Shown: positions 33,899 to 42,895 of the stretch, in pieces
How the letters are laid out: each line of letters opens with the position of its first letter
Position numbering within the stretch: the first letter of the stretch is position 1
Assembly: GCF_900155425.1 (NCBI RefSeq)
Contig: NZ_LT700192.1
Location: 62,001 to 126,000, forward strand
Direction: 5' to 3'
Origin: Parabacteroides massiliensis
GTDB lineage: Bacteria > Bacteroidota > Bacteroidia > Bacteroidales > Tannerellaceae
DNA: 64,000 nt
Notes under the pieces: model-generated
What the model was told of the DNA's origin: nothing
The model's input: the letters and a program-made list of their open reading frames with translations, nothing else
Database searches by the model: none
Position numbers and translations under genes: made by a program

Positions 33899-34459
33899 AT
33901 GACCGAAAAAGAGAAATGCCGTCTCGGCCAATTATACGATGCTAATTATGATCCTGAAATATTGGCGGATCGCGAGCGTGCGAAAGAATTGCTTTATGAT
34001 TATAATCGTTTGCGTCCTTCCGAGCAGGCCGGACGCAAGGCTCTTTTGAAAAAACTACTGGGAAAGACCGGGGAGAACCTGATCATCGAACCACCTTTTG
34101 CTTGCGACTACGGGTATAATATAGAAGTAGGGGAGAACTTTTATGCGAATGTCAATCTGGTTATACTTGACGGTGCAAAAGTCTGTATCGGCGACAATGC
34201 TTTCATCGCTCCCAATGTCGGCATTTATACGGCAGGGCATCCTTTGGACGCATCCGATCGTAACAAAGGCTTGGAGTATGCTTACCCGATCACGATCGGA
34301 AACAATGTATGGATCGGTGCCGGAGCGATCATCCTCCCCGGTGTCACAATCGGTGATAACGTCGTGATCGGAGCCGGTAGCATCGTAACAAAAAACATAC
34401 CCGCCCATTCGCTCGCCGTAGGAAATCCTTGCCGGGTAATCAAGCGAATAAACGGGTAA
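33899..34459 (+). CDS. Sugar O-acetyltransferase (maltose/galactoside acetyltransferase type)
   Basis: 186 residues from the ATG at 33899 (MTEKEKCRLG); the longer frame lies inside rsmE. An N-terminal Mac domain (about 5-58, YDANYDPEILADRERAKELL) is followed by a left-handed beta-helix with hexapeptide repeats (VTIGDNVVIGAGSIVTKNIP) and the catalytic-His segment YTAGHPLDASDRN. The family transfers acetyl from acetyl-CoA to sugars such as maltose or galactosides; the true substrate is unknown. Confidence 0.93.
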   Translation: MTEKEKCRLGQLYDANYDPEILADRERAKELLYDYNRLRPSEQAGRKALLKKLLGKTGENLIIEPPFACDYGYNIEVGENFYANVNLVILDGAKVCIGDNAFIAPNVGIYTAGHPLDASDRNKGLEYAYPITIGNNVWIGAGAIILPGVTIGDNVVIGAGSIVTKNIPAHSLAVGNPCRVIKRING

Positions 34460-34486
34460 TACTTTTTTATGCTTCCTTTTTTTATT

Positions 34487-36007
34487 TTACTCCCATTCGA
34501 TCGTTGCTGGCGGTTTTGAACTGATGTCGTAGACAACGCGGTTTACGCCTTTGACCTTGTTGATGATCTCGTTGGACACTTTCGCGAGAAATTCGTAAGG
34601 AAGTTGTGCCCAGTCGGCCGTCATGGCATCTGTCGAGGTTACGGCACGCAGGGCGACTGTGTTTTCGTATGTCCGTTCGTCACCCATGACACCTACGGAC
34701 CGGATCGGAAGGAGGATCACTCCGGCTTGCCATATTTTGTCGTACAAGCCCCATTCGCGCATCAACGACATATAGATGTCGTCGGCATCTTGCAAGATAC
34801 GCACTTTTTCCGGGGTGATATCGCCTAAAATACGGATACCCAAGCCGGGACCGGGGAACGGATGGCGTTTGATCAGATGCGGTTGCATACCTAACTCCAT
34901 ACCGACACGGCGTACTTCGTCTTTGAACAGAAGGCGTAACGGTTCGACTAGCTTCAGGTTCATTTTGGCGGGCAGGCCACCTACGTTATGATGGCTTTTG
35001 ATGACGGTTCCGGTGATGGACAACGATTCGATTACATCCGGGTAAATAGTGCCTTGACCTAACCATTTTATGTCTTTCAGCTTACGGGCTTCTTCGTCGA
35101 ACACGTCGATAAAACCTTTACCGATGATCTTGCGTTTCTTTTCAGGTTCGCTGACACCCGCCAGTTCCTTATAGAATTTCTCTTTGGCATCGACTCCGAT
35201 TACGTTCAACCCTAAGTGTTCGTAATCTTTCAACACGTTTTCAAATTCATTCTTACGCAACAAGCCGTGGTCGACGAAGATACAGGTCAGGTTCTTTCCT
35301 ATGGCCTTGTGTAGCAAAACGGCCGTAACCGAAGAGTCTACACCGCCGGAAAGCGCCAAGATTACTTTGTCGTCACCCAGCCGTTCTTTCAGTTCGGCAA
35401 CGGTCGATTCGATGAAAGAGGCCGGTGTCCAGTCTTTGGCACATCCGCAAATATTCAGGAAGTTGTCCAATAACTTGGTACCGTCGGTCGAGTGGAATAC
35501 TTCCGGGTGGAATTGTACGCCCCAGGTTTGTTCGCCTTCCACGTGATAGGCGGCAGCTTTTACATCGTCCGTACTGGCGATTACTTTGAAGTTCTCAGGG
35601 AGGACTGTGATGGTATCCCCATGGGACATCCAGATTTGTGAACCGACGTTGATGCCTTTCAGCAATTCGTCCGTATTGTCGATATACGACAGATTGGCAC
35701 GTCCGTATTCGCGAGAGTTGGCCGGTTCAACATTTCCGCCGGATGTGTAAGCCAGGAATTGGGCTCCGTAGCAGATTCCCAATACGGGATATTTACCGCG
35801 TATTTCACTTAAATCTGCTTTAAACGCATTGGCGTCATATACGGAATAAGGACTTCCGGAAAGGATAACACCTTTTACATCTGTAGCATCATGGGGAAAT
35901 TTGTTGTAGGGGACAATCTCGCAATACATATTCAACTCACGGACCCTGCGCCCGATTAATTGAGTTGTTTGCGAGCCGAAATCAAGAATAATAAGTTTCT
36001 CGTGCAT
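34487..36007 (-). CDS. guaA: GMP synthase (glutamine-hydrolysing)
   Basis: Converts XMP to GMP using glutamine and ATP. It has 506 residues. The glutaminase half carries the nucleophile Cys79 (LGICYGAQ) and the His-Glu pair near 168-170 (VQFHPEVFH). The ATP-pyrophosphatase half has the PP-loop SGGVDSSV near 220, and the C-terminal dimerisation domain ends [20 protein letters not shown] promoter box lies about 27 nt upstream. It is convergent with the acetyltransferase gene. Confidence 0.97.
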   Translation of the reverse strand: MHEKLIILDFGSQTTQLIGRRVRELNMYCEIVPYNKFPHDATDVKGVILSGSPYSVYDANAFKADLSEIRGKYPVLGICYGAQFLAYTSGGNVEPANSREYGRANLSYIDNTDELLKGINVGSQIWMSHGDTITVLPENFKVIASTDDVKAAAYHVEGEQTWGVQFHPEVFHSTDGTKLLDNFLNICGCAKDWTPASFIESTVAELKERLGDDKVILALSGGVDSSVTAVLLHKAIGKNLTCIFVDHGLLRKNEFENVLKDYEHLGLNVIGVDAKEKFYKELAGVSEPEKKRKIIGKGFIDVFDEEARKLKDIKWLGQGTIYPDVIESLSITGTVIKSHHNVGGLPAKMNLKLVEPLRLLFKDEVRRVGMELGMQPHLIKRHPFPGPGLGIRILGDITPEKVRILQDADDIYMSLMREWGLYDKIWQAGVILLPIRSVGVMGDERTYENTVALRAVTSTDAMTADWAQLPYEFLAKVSNEIINKVKGVNRVVYDISSKPPATIEWE

Positions 36008-36033
36008 GCAAATTATTATTTAATTGAGTGCCA

Positions 36034-36041
36034 CAAAGGTA
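36034..36041 (-). promoter_or_regulatory. Promoter -7 box TACCTTTG for guaA
   Basis: Minus strand TACCTTTG, exact TAnnTTTG match, 27 nt before the guaA ATG. Confidence 0.55.
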
Positions 36042-36073
36042 GGAATAATATTCGAAATTAAAATCATTTTTTG

Positions 36074-36081
36074 TACCTTTG
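36074..36081 (+). promoter_or_regulatory. Promoter -7 box TACCTTTG for the coiled-coil protein gene
   Basis: TACCTTTG lies 26 nt before the ATG at 36107, back to back with the guaA promoter, about 33 bp apart. Confidence 0.55.
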
Positions 36082-36106
36082 CGTGTTCATTTTTAATCGT
36101 GACCGT

Positions 36107-37012
36107 ATGGATGCTGAAAAGAAGGAGACAAAAGAAATAAATAAGATGTCACTGCTGATCATGGCAGTGGTTGTGTTATTGTTGATTATCGCCGGTGCGG
36201 CCTACTATATTTTCCATCAGAAACAACAGATGGAAGATTTGGAACAGGCTTATGTCCTGGATAAGGAATCATTGGAAGATGAGTTTAACGAATTGTCTCT
36301 CCAATATGAAGGATATAAATTTACTATAGGTAATGACTCGTTGCTAAACCTGTTGTCTACCGAGCAAGCCAAAGTACAACGCTTGCAGGAAGAACTCCGT
36401 ACCGTAAAGGCGACAAATACGAAAGAAATTGCCCGCCTGAAGAAGGAATTGCAGACGTTGCGCAAGATCATGCGTAACTATGTAGTCCAGATCGACTCCC
36501 TGAACCGTGCCAACGAACAGTTGAAAGTGGAAAAGAACGAGGCGGTAAAGAAATACAAACAGGCTTCTTCTACGGCTACCACCTTGAAGAAGGAAAAAGA
36601 GAAACTGACGGAACGTGTTACGTTGGCAAGCCGCTTGGATGCGACGGGTATCAACGTGACTCCTGTCAATGGGCGCGGAAAGAAAGCGAAGGTGATCAAG
36701 AAGATGGAACAATTTGTCGTTGACTTCCGGATCGGCAAGAACATTACGGCTCCGGTCGGAGAGAAGACGATCTATGTGCGTATCATGAAACCGGACGACG
36801 ATATCCTGTTGAAGAGCCGTGCCGACGTCTTTACCTTCGAGGGAAAAGAAATCAATTACTCCATGAAGAAACTGGTCGAATATGACGGAGAGGAGTTGCC
36901 GGTTACGATGTACTGGAATATCGAGGAGTTCCTTTCTCCTGGTACATACCGGGTCGATATATTTGCGGACGGCAATTTGATCGGTCGTAAAAGCTTCACA
37001 CTCGAAAAATAG
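36107..37012 (+). CDS. Membrane-anchored coiled-coil protein, Bacteroidetes-specific
   Basis: 301 residues from the ATG at 36107 (MDAEKKETKE); the promoter box inside the longer frame excludes the earlier start. One membrane helix lies at about residues 15-36 (SLLIMAVVVLLLIIAGAAYYIF), then a long coiled coil (about 38-180, rich in heptad Leu with Lys/Glu), then a compact beta domain (about 200-300, KTIYVRIMKPDDDILL, FLSPGTYRVDIFADGNLIG). The layout suggests a structural envelope protein. No named family recognised. It is two bases upstream of the Crp/Fnr gene. Confidence 0.7.
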   Translation: MDAEKKETKEINKMSLLIMAVVVLLLIIAGAAYYIFHQKQQMEDLEQAYVLDKESLEDEFNELSLQYEGYKFTIGNDSLLNLLSTEQAKVQRLQEELRTVKATNTKEIARLKKELQTLRKIMRNYVVQIDSLNRANEQLKVEKNEAVKKYKQASSTATTLKKEKEKLTERVTLASRLDATGINVTPVNGRGKKAKVIKKMEQFVVDFRIGKNITAPVGEKTIYVRIMKPDDDILLKSRADVFTFEGKEINYSMKKLVEYDGEELPVTMYWNIEEFLSPGTYRVDIFADGNLIGRKSFTLEK

Positions 37013-37014
37013 AA

Positions 37015-37614
37015 ATGAAGACGGATGTTCATTTCGCGCGACTGCTTGCCGATCTTCCGGAAACCCTCGCCCGCGATGAAGCTTTTCTCGGCGAACTGGA
37101 AAAAAATGCAAAGGTAATCTCCGTGAAAAAAGGAGATTATCTGTTGCGTACAGGTGAATTGTGCCAGGATGCCTATTTCATCAACAAAGGCCTTTTCCTC
37201 AATCTCTATATAAACGAGAACGGCAATGAATGCGTCACCGGCTTTGCGGCCGATAATATGTTCCCGTTCCTTTCCGCCATCGGCTATTTTACCAAGCAGC
37301 CTTCCGAATTCGAGATCAAAGCACTTGAAGCCGGTGAGTTGCTTTGCTTCTCTCGCGACCATATCGAGAACCTTTCGTTCCGTTACCCCCTGTTTGCTTC
37401 CTATTATCAGAACATCATGTTGACGATCATTTATAAGTTGGATGTCCTGTTAGCCGTTCGTCTCTCTTCTACGGCGGAAGAGTTCATTCAGTTCCTTTAT
37501 ACGAACTATGCTTGGATGATCAACCGGGTTCCCGATAAGTATATCGCCCATTATATGGGTATCAGCAATGCCTGGTATTGCAAGTTGAAACGGAAAGTCC
37601 TCTCATTCACTTGA
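37015..37614 (+). CDS. Crp/Fnr-family transcriptional regulator
   Basis: 199 residues, start MKTDVHFARLLADLPE. The cyclic-nucleotide-binding-like beta-roll covers about 20-130 (VKKGDYLLRTGELCQDAYFINKGLFLNLY, GFAADNMFPF) and a helical dimer interface and short HTH follow (about 150-199, VPDKYIAHYMGISNAWYCKLKRKV). The cAMP-contact residues of E. coli CRP are not recognisable, and no iron-sulfur cysteines are seen, so the signal is unknown. Lying 150 nt ahead of the TolC-HlyD-permease operon, it may control that operon. Confidence 0.85.
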   Translation: MKTDVHFARLLADLPETLARDEAFLGELEKNAKVISVKKGDYLLRTGELCQDAYFINKGLFLNLYINENGNECVTGFAADNMFPFLSAIGYFTKQPSEFEIKALEAGELLCFSRDHIENLSFRYPLFASYYQNIMLTIIYKLDVLLAVRLSSTAEEFIQFLYTNYAWMINRVPDKYIAHYMGISNAWYCKLKRKVLSFT

Positions 37615-37716
37615 ACCGGATGGAGGGCAGAGAAACCAGGTGAAACATTCGGCCTGCCTATATATATAAGAAAGCAATTATTGAATTAGTTCAATTTTAT
37701 ATTTGAAGTGAACCTG

Positions 37717-37724
37717 TACTTTTG
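37717..37724 (+). promoter_or_regulatory. Promoter -7 box TACTTTTG for the efflux operon
   Basis: TACTTTTG lies 39 nt before the TolC ATG at 37763. Confidence 0.55.
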
Positions 37725-37762
37725 CATCGTCTTAGAAAAGAATCGAATAAAACAAGATAAGG

Positions 37763-39172
37763 ATGAAAGGATTTGTCGTATTAGTCGCACTACTGGTCTC
37801 GTCGGGCTATGCAAATGCCGGGCGTACGTTGACGCTGGATGAATGCCGTGGGCTGGCTATTCAGAACAACAAAGAGTTGAAGATTTCGGGGGAAAAGGTT
37901 AAAATGGCCGGCTATGAGAAAAACGCCGCTTTTACCAAATATTTTCCTCAGCTTTCGGCTACCGGTGCGTATATGTGGAACCAGAAAGATATCAACCTGC
38001 TGGATATGGGAGCACTCGGCTCTTCTATCGGAGGGGCTCTCGGATCGGTCGCCCAGTTGCCAGTGTTTGGGAAGTTGATGGAAGGAGTGGACGGTTTGCA
38101 ACACCTCGATATCCAGAATATCTGGGTGGGAGGCGTTTCTCTCGTGCAACCTGTCTTTATGGGAGGTAAGATTGTCAATTATAATCAGATCACCAAGTAC
38201 GCCCAACAATTGGCCGAGTCGATGAACGACCAGCAATTGCAGGATGTCATCTATAAAACCGATGAAACCTATTGGCAGGTGATCTCTTTAGTGAATAAAA
38301 AGAAGCTGGCCGATGCCTATGTCGATTTGCTCCGCAAGACCGATCACGATATAACGGCAATGATCAACGAGGGAGTGGCGACCGAAGCCGACGGGCTCTC
38401 GGTCAAAGTCAAACTGAACGAAGCCGAGATGGCACAGACGAAAGTCGATAACGGGTTGGCTCTTTCCCGTATGTTATTGGCACAAATATGCGGGTTGCCA
38501 TTGGAAGACCCGCTGGTTTTGGCAGATGAGGACATCGAAGATTTTCCGGCGAACCCCACCATTACGGCTGCCGATGTGAATGAGGCCTTTATGAACCGTA
38601 ACGAGTTGAAGAGCCTCGATCTGGCGACTAAGATTTATAAGCGCAAGGAGCGTATCGTTTTGTCGGATATGTTGCCGAATGTGGCGTTTATGGCTAATTA
38701 TTTGGTTACGAATCCTAATTCGATGAACGGTTTCAAAAATGAATTTGCCGGGATGTTCAATGTCGGCGTAATGGTTAAAGTCCCGCTTTCCGGTTGGTGG
38801 GAGGGTAGTTATAAGCGTAATTCGGCCCGTGCCGAGACGCGTATCAAGTCGTTGGAATTGCTGGATGCCCGCGAGAAGGTGGAATTGCAGGTCAATCAAT
38901 CTGTCTACAAGGTCAATGAAGCGAACAAGAAACTGATCGCCTCCACCCGTAATATGGAGAATGCGGAAGAGAACCTTCGCCATGCCAACCTCGGATTTGA
39001 AGAAGGCGTAATCCCGGCTCTTAACCTGATGCAGGCACAGACGGCCTGGGTGTCGGCGCGTTCCAGTCTGATAGATGCGCAGATAGAGGTAAAACTGACG
39101 GAAGTCTATTTGACAAAAGCAATGGGAAAGCTGGGTAATGAGCTTCCTGGAAGAACAAGGAACGCGGATTAA
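37763..39172 (+). CDS. TolC-family outer-membrane efflux protein
   Basis: The 469-residue outer-membrane channel of a tripartite exporter. A signal peptide (MKGFVVLVALLVSSGYANA) precedes TLDECRGLAIQNNKELKIS, the usual start of mature TolC-like proteins. Two structural repeats of long helices follow, each with a short beta stretch (FPQLSATGAYMWNQ; VGVMVKVPLSGWWEGSYKRN). First gene of a four-gene operon with HlyD and two permeases. Confidence 0.92.
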   Translation: MKGFVVLVALLVSSGYANAGRTLTLDECRGLAIQNNKELKISGEKVKMAGYEKNAAFTKYFPQLSATGAYMWNQKDINLLDMGALGSSIGGALGSVAQLPVFGKLMEGVDGLQHLDIQNIWVGGVSLVQPVFMGGKIVNYNQITKYAQQLAESMNDQQLQDVIYKTDETYWQVISLVNKKKLADAYVDLLRKTDHDITAMINEGVATEADGLSVKVKLNEAEMAQTKVDNGLALSRMLLAQICGLPLEDPLVLADEDIEDFPANPTITAADVNEAFMNRNELKSLDLATKIYKRKERIVLSDMLPNVAFMANYLVTNPNSMNGFKNEFAGMFNVGVMVKVPLSGWWEGSYKRNSARAETRIKSLELLDAREKVELQVNQSVYKVNEANKKLIASTRNMENAEENLRHANLGFEEGVIPALNLMQAQTAWVSARSSLIDAQIEVKLTEVYLTKAMGKLGNELPGRTRNAD

Positions 39173-39234
39173 GCAAATGAACGCGAGCCTGATTCTTACT
39201 AAATCATAAATCATAAATTATAAATTTCAAACTC

Positions 39235-40242
39235 ATGAACGAGAATAAAAAATACTCAATCAATAACATGCTATTGGCATTTATCACATTCTTAGGTGTG
39301 ATCGGATTGGTCGCATTAACCGGTTTCTTTTTACTGACGCCTCCGGACGAGGTCATCATGGGACAGGCGGAAGCCACGCAAGTCCGTATTTCCGGCAAAG
39401 TGCCCGGACGAATCGAGGCGTATCGTTTCGGTGAAGGCGACAAGGTAAAGGCGGGCGACACGCTTGTCTTCTTGGATACCCCCGAAGTTCTGGCCAAACT
39501 CCAGCAGGCAGAAGCCGTACGCCGTGCCGCCGAAGCCCAGAACGCAAAGGCCATCAAGGGAGCTCGCTCGCAAGAGATTGCCGGAGCATATGAAATGTGG
39601 CAGAAGGCACAGGCCGGATTGGATATTGCTAAAAAATCATATACGCGCGTACAAAACTTGTTCGACAAAGGGGTAATGTCTGCCCAAAAACGCGACGAGG
39701 CGGAAGCCAATTACAAGGCGATGGTCGCTACCGAGAAAGCAGCCAAATCCCAGTATGATATGGCCGTAGACGGAGCCCGTGCGGAGGACAAAGCTGCTGC
39801 CGCTGCCCTTGTGCAACAGGCCGGTGGTGCGGTTGCCGAAGTGGAGTCTTATTTGAAGGAAGCGGCACTTGTCTCTCCGATCGACGGTGAAGTGTCCGAA
39901 CGCTTCCCCGAAGTGGGCGAACTGGTCGGTACAGGTGCGCCGATCATGAATATCACCGATCTCAACGATATGTGGGTCACCTTCAGCATCCGCGAAGACC
40001 TTTTGAAAGATATCAAGATAGGTTCCGAATTAGACGCTTTTATTCCGGCGTTGGATAACCGGCCGGTCAAACTGAAAGTCTATTATATGAAGGACATGGG
40101 GACCTATGCTGCCTGGAAAGCGACGAAAACGAACGGGCAGTTCGACTCCAAGACATTCGAGGTGCGTGCCCGTCCGGTGGAGAAGGTGGCAGACTTGCGT
40201 CCGGGAATGTCGGTCGTTAAGAAATTGACAATTGATAAATGA
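39235..40242 (+). CDS. HlyD-family periplasmic adaptor
   Basis: 335 residues. An N-terminal membrane helix (about 11-33, LLAFITFLGVIGLVALTGFFLL) anchors it in the inner membrane. A biotinyl-lipoyl-like half-domain (KVPGRIEAYRFGEGDKVKAGDTL), a helical hairpin (about 85-190, Ala/Lys-rich) and the second half (ALVSPIDGEVSERFPEVGELVG) follow. It bridges the permease and the TolC partner. Its last codons (LTIDK) lie within the CAATTG repeat array that fills the gap to the next gene. Confidence 0.92.
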   Translation: MNENKKYSINNMLLAFITFLGVIGLVALTGFFLLTPPDEVIMGQAEATQVRISGKVPGRIEAYRFGEGDKVKAGDTLVFLDTPEVLAKLQQAEAVRRAAEAQNAKAIKGARSQEIAGAYEMWQKAQAGLDIAKKSYTRVQNLFDKGVMSAQKRDEAEANYKAMVATEKAAKSQYDMAVDGARAEDKAAAAALVQQAGGAVAEVESYLKEAALVSPIDGEVSERFPEVGELVGTGAPIMNITDLNDMWVTFSIREDLLKDIKIGSELDAFIPALDNRPVKLKVYYMKDMGTYAAWKATKTNGQFDSKTFEVRARPVEKVADLRPGMSVVKKLTIDK

Positions 40243-40331
40243 CAATTGACAATTAAAGAACAAAGTTAAATGAATAATGAAAAATTAAATAGCGGTCCAA
40301 AATTGTCAATTATCAATTGTCAATTGTCAAT
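40224..40331. repeat. Inverted CAATTG-type repeat pair between HlyD and permease genes
   Basis: ATTGACAATTGATAAATGACAATTGACAATT-like words at 40224-40254 face an inverted set, AATTGTCAATTATCAATTGTCAATTGTCAAT-like words, at 40301-40331. The left arm encodes the last residues of the HlyD protein, and the right arm encodes residues 11-21 of the permease (KLSIINCQLSI). Similar pairs occur before tsaB and between mce and mmdA. Confidence 0.7.
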
Positions 40332-41472
40332 AGCAAAGCGTGAGGTACTCAGGATTTGTAAAACTCCGGTCTACATCTTCTGCATGTTGGTGGCGCCGAC
40401 TATCTGTTTGGTCTTTTTCCTCTCGTTGATGAAGGAGGGCTTGCCGACCGATATGCCTGTTGCGGTTGTCGACATGGACGGTTCTTCCAACTCCCGCAAC
40501 TTAGTCCGCCAGTTGGATGCTTTCGAGCAGACGAAGGTGGTGCTGAAGACCGTCTCGTTCGAAGAGGCCCGTCGGGCGATGCAGGAAGGAAGAGTTTACG
40601 GAATTTTCTATATCCCGAAGGATTTCGGTGTGGATGCGACGGCAGGTCGGCAACCCAAGCTGTCGTTCTATACGAACGGGACTTACCTTATTGCCGCATC
40701 CTTGCTGTTTCGGGATATGAAGACTATCTCTGTCTTGGCAGGGGCTTCGGTCGGTCTCCAGACAGGATTGGCACACGGTTATACCGAAGACCGGATCATG
40801 GCACAGCTCCAACCGATCGTGATCGACACGCATGCGATCGGGAACCCGTGGCTCAACTATTCGGTCTATCTGAATAACACGCTCTTGCCCGGTGTGCTGC
40901 AATTGATGATATTTTTGGTGACGGTGTTGAGCATCGGCTCCGAGATTAAATACTCGACAGCCCGCGAATGGTTGCAAATGGGTAGAAACTCGCTCACGGT
41001 GAGCCTTATAGGGAAGATGCTGCCTCATACGCTGATTTTCACGATCGTGTCGTTCCTGTATGCGGCAGCCTTGTATGGATTCAATTCGTTCCCGTTGAAT
41101 TGTGGCTGGCTACCGATGCTGTCGGCTCTGTTCCTGTTGGTGGTCGCTTCGCAGGCGGTCGGGATCTTCATGATCGGAGTGTTGCCGACTTTTCGCTTGG
41201 GACTGAGTTCAGCCTGTCTGTTCGGAATGATCGCTTTCTCTATCGTCGGATTCTCTTTCCCTGTGTTGGGAATGGATCCTACTTTGCAGGCGCTCTCCAA
41301 CCTGTTTCCGCTCCGGCACTATTTCCTGATCTATGTAGACCAGGCTTTGAATGGAAGGCCTTTCTTCTATAGTTGGGCTCAATATGCCTGGCTCTTGGGT
41401 TTTCTCGTTTTGCCTTTCCTGATCGGAAAGAACCTGAAGGACGCCTTGTTGTACTTTAAATATATTCCGTAA
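40270..41472 (+). CDS. ABC-2 type permease 1 of the efflux operon
   Basis: 400 residues, start MNNEKLNSG at 40270. The first 21 residues are encoded by the repeat array and are probably not conserved; the conserved part starts AKREVLRICKTPVYIF. Helix 1 lies at about 38-55, followed by a large extracytoplasmic domain (about 56-190) and five helices in the C-terminal half (LPGVLQLMIFLVTVLSIGSEI, LFLLVVASQAVGIFMIGVLP, LFPLRHYFLIYVDQALNG). This is the YhhJ/DrrB-like ABC-2 fold. No ATP-binding gene lies in the operon. Confidence 0.88.
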   Translation: MNNEKLNSGPKLSIINCQLSIAKREVLRICKTPVYIFCMLVAPTICLVFFLSLMKEGLPTDMPVAVVDMDGSSNSRNLVRQLDAFEQTKVVLKTVSFEEARRAMQEGRVYGIFYIPKDFGVDATAGRQPKLSFYTNGTYLIAASLLFRDMKTISVLAGASVGLQTGLAHGYTEDRIMAQLQPIVIDTHAIGNPWLNYSVYLNNTLLPGVLQLMIFLVTVLSIGSEIKYSTAREWLQMGRNSLTVSLIGKMLPHTLIFTIVSFLYAAALYGFNSFPLNCGWLPMLSALFLLVVASQAVGIFMIGVLPTFRLGLSSACLFGMIAFSIVGFSFPVLGMDPTLQALSNLFPLRHYFLIYVDQALNGRPFFYSWAQYAWLLGFLVLPFLIGKNLKDALLYFKYIP

Positions 41473-41483
41473 AACAGAAAGTT

Positions 41484-42728
41484 ATGAAAAGAGAACATCG
41501 TTTACGATATATAATCAAGGAAGGCATCTTGGATACCTTTTACATCTGGAAGGACGAACTGAAAAATGTCTTTAAGGATGCAGGTGTGCTGATCTTCTTT
41601 TTCGTGGTGCCTTTTGCCTATCCGTTGCTCTATTCCTTTATTTATAATAACGAGATGATACGTGAGGCGAAGATGGTAGTCGTGGACCAGTCAGATTCCT
41701 ATCTGAGCCGCGAGTTTACCCGTCGTGTGAATGCTACGCCCGATGTCAAGGTCGTCGCCGTCTTGGCGGATATGGAGGAGGCGAAGCGGATGCTGGACCG
41801 AAAGGAAGCCTACGGGATCCTCTATTTCCCGACCGAGTTCAGTAAGGATTTGCATACGGGCAAACGGACAACGGTCCCTCTGTATTGCGATATGAGCAGC
41901 CTGCTGTTCTACAAGGCGTTCCTGCTGGCGGCGACGGAAGTGTCGTTCGACCTGGGAAAAGAAATACGGATGCACAATGCTCCGGGCGCATCGGCGAAGC
42001 AGGAGGAAATAACGGTCAATCCGATCCCTTATGAATCAGTGACTCTTTTCAATACGCAGAACGGTTTTGCCAGTTTTCTGGTTCCGGCCATACTGATTCT
42101 GGTCATCCAGCAAACGTTGGTTTTAGGAATCGGCATGTTGGGAGGAACGGCGCGTGAGAAGAACCGCTTCCATTGCCTTGTCCCGATCAGCCGGCATTTT
42201 AACGGAACCTTGCGTATCGTGTTTGGCAAGTCTTTGACCTATATACTGATTTATGCGGTTGTCTGCGTTTGGGTATTGGCTATCGTGCCGAAACTCTTTT
42301 CCCTGCCTCAGGTTGGTGACCCGGTGACAATCTTGCTGTTCATCCTGCCGTATCTGTTTGCTTCGATCTTCTTTGCCATGACCTTATCCGGTTTTATGAC
42401 GACTCGCGAGGCACCGATGCTGGTGTTTGTCTTTACATCTGTGATCTTGATATTCATCTCCGGAGTTTCTTGGCCGAAAGAAGCGATTCCTCCGTTTTGG
42501 CGGGTCGTAGGGTATCTGTTCCCTTCGACACCGGGTATCCAAGGATTCATCCGCATCAATACCTGTGGGGCGACATTGAACGAGGTCGTACATGAATATC
42601 ATACGTTATGGATTCAGGCAGGAATCTATTTCGTACTGGCTCTCGTGATTTATCGTTTTCAAATTATCCGTAGCCGGAAGATGATAATAAAACAGCACCG
42701 GTATATGAAGATGAAGCAGGCTCTTTAA
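41484..42728 (+). CDS. ABC-2 type permease 2 of the efflux operon
   Basis: 414 residues, homologous in layout to the preceding permease: N-terminal helix (about 34-54, AGVLIFFFVVPFAYPLLYSFI), extracytoplasmic domain (VVVDQSDSYLSREFTRRVNAT), and a C-terminal bundle (FASFLVPAILILVIQQTLVLGIGMLGG, LFPSTPGIQGFIRINTCGA). The two permeases probably form a heterodimer working with HlyD and TolC; the substrate is unknown. It starts 11 nt after permease 1. A short TTAAGAGG/CCTCTTAA stem follows at 42725-42763. Confidence 0.88.
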   Translation: MKREHRLRYIIKEGILDTFYIWKDELKNVFKDAGVLIFFFVVPFAYPLLYSFIYNNEMIREAKMVVVDQSDSYLSREFTRRVNATPDVKVVAVLADMEEAKRMLDRKEAYGILYFPTEFSKDLHTGKRTTVPLYCDMSSLLFYKAFLLAATEVSFDLGKEIRMHNAPGASAKQEEITVNPIPYESVTLFNTQNGFASFLVPAILILVIQQTLVLGIGMLGGTAREKNRFHCLVPISRHFNGTLRIVFGKSLTYILIYAVVCVWVLAIVPKLFSLPQVGDPVTILLFILPYLFASIFFAMTLSGFMTTREAPMLVFVFTSVILIFISGVSWPKEAIPPFWRVVGYLFPSTPGIQGFIRINTCGATLNEVVHEYHTLWIQAGIYFVLALVIYRFQIIRSRKMIIKQHRYMKMKQAL

Positions 42729-42850
42729 GAGGCGCTCCTTTGGCTGTTCTTGCCTCCTCTTAAGGAGCCGGTAAAAGAAGATAAGACTGTTTTATGACTC
42801 CGTTTTGATGATTTTAACGTTATTATGTTAGAATCCACCGAATATAGTTT

Positions 42851-42858
42851 TACTTTTG
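42851..42858 (+). promoter_or_regulatory. Promoter -7 box TACTTTTG for the isomerase-like gene
   Basis: TACTTTTG lies 38 nt before the ATG at 42896. Confidence 0.55.
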
Positions 42859-42895
42859 TAGAAATTCTCAAAGCAAACTTAATTTTTTTAGTACT

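Noticed and set aside
42725-42763. Stem TTAAGAGG/CCTCTTAA after the second permease gene
   Set aside because: Short, overlaps the stop codon and lacks a T-tract; not enough to call a terminator.
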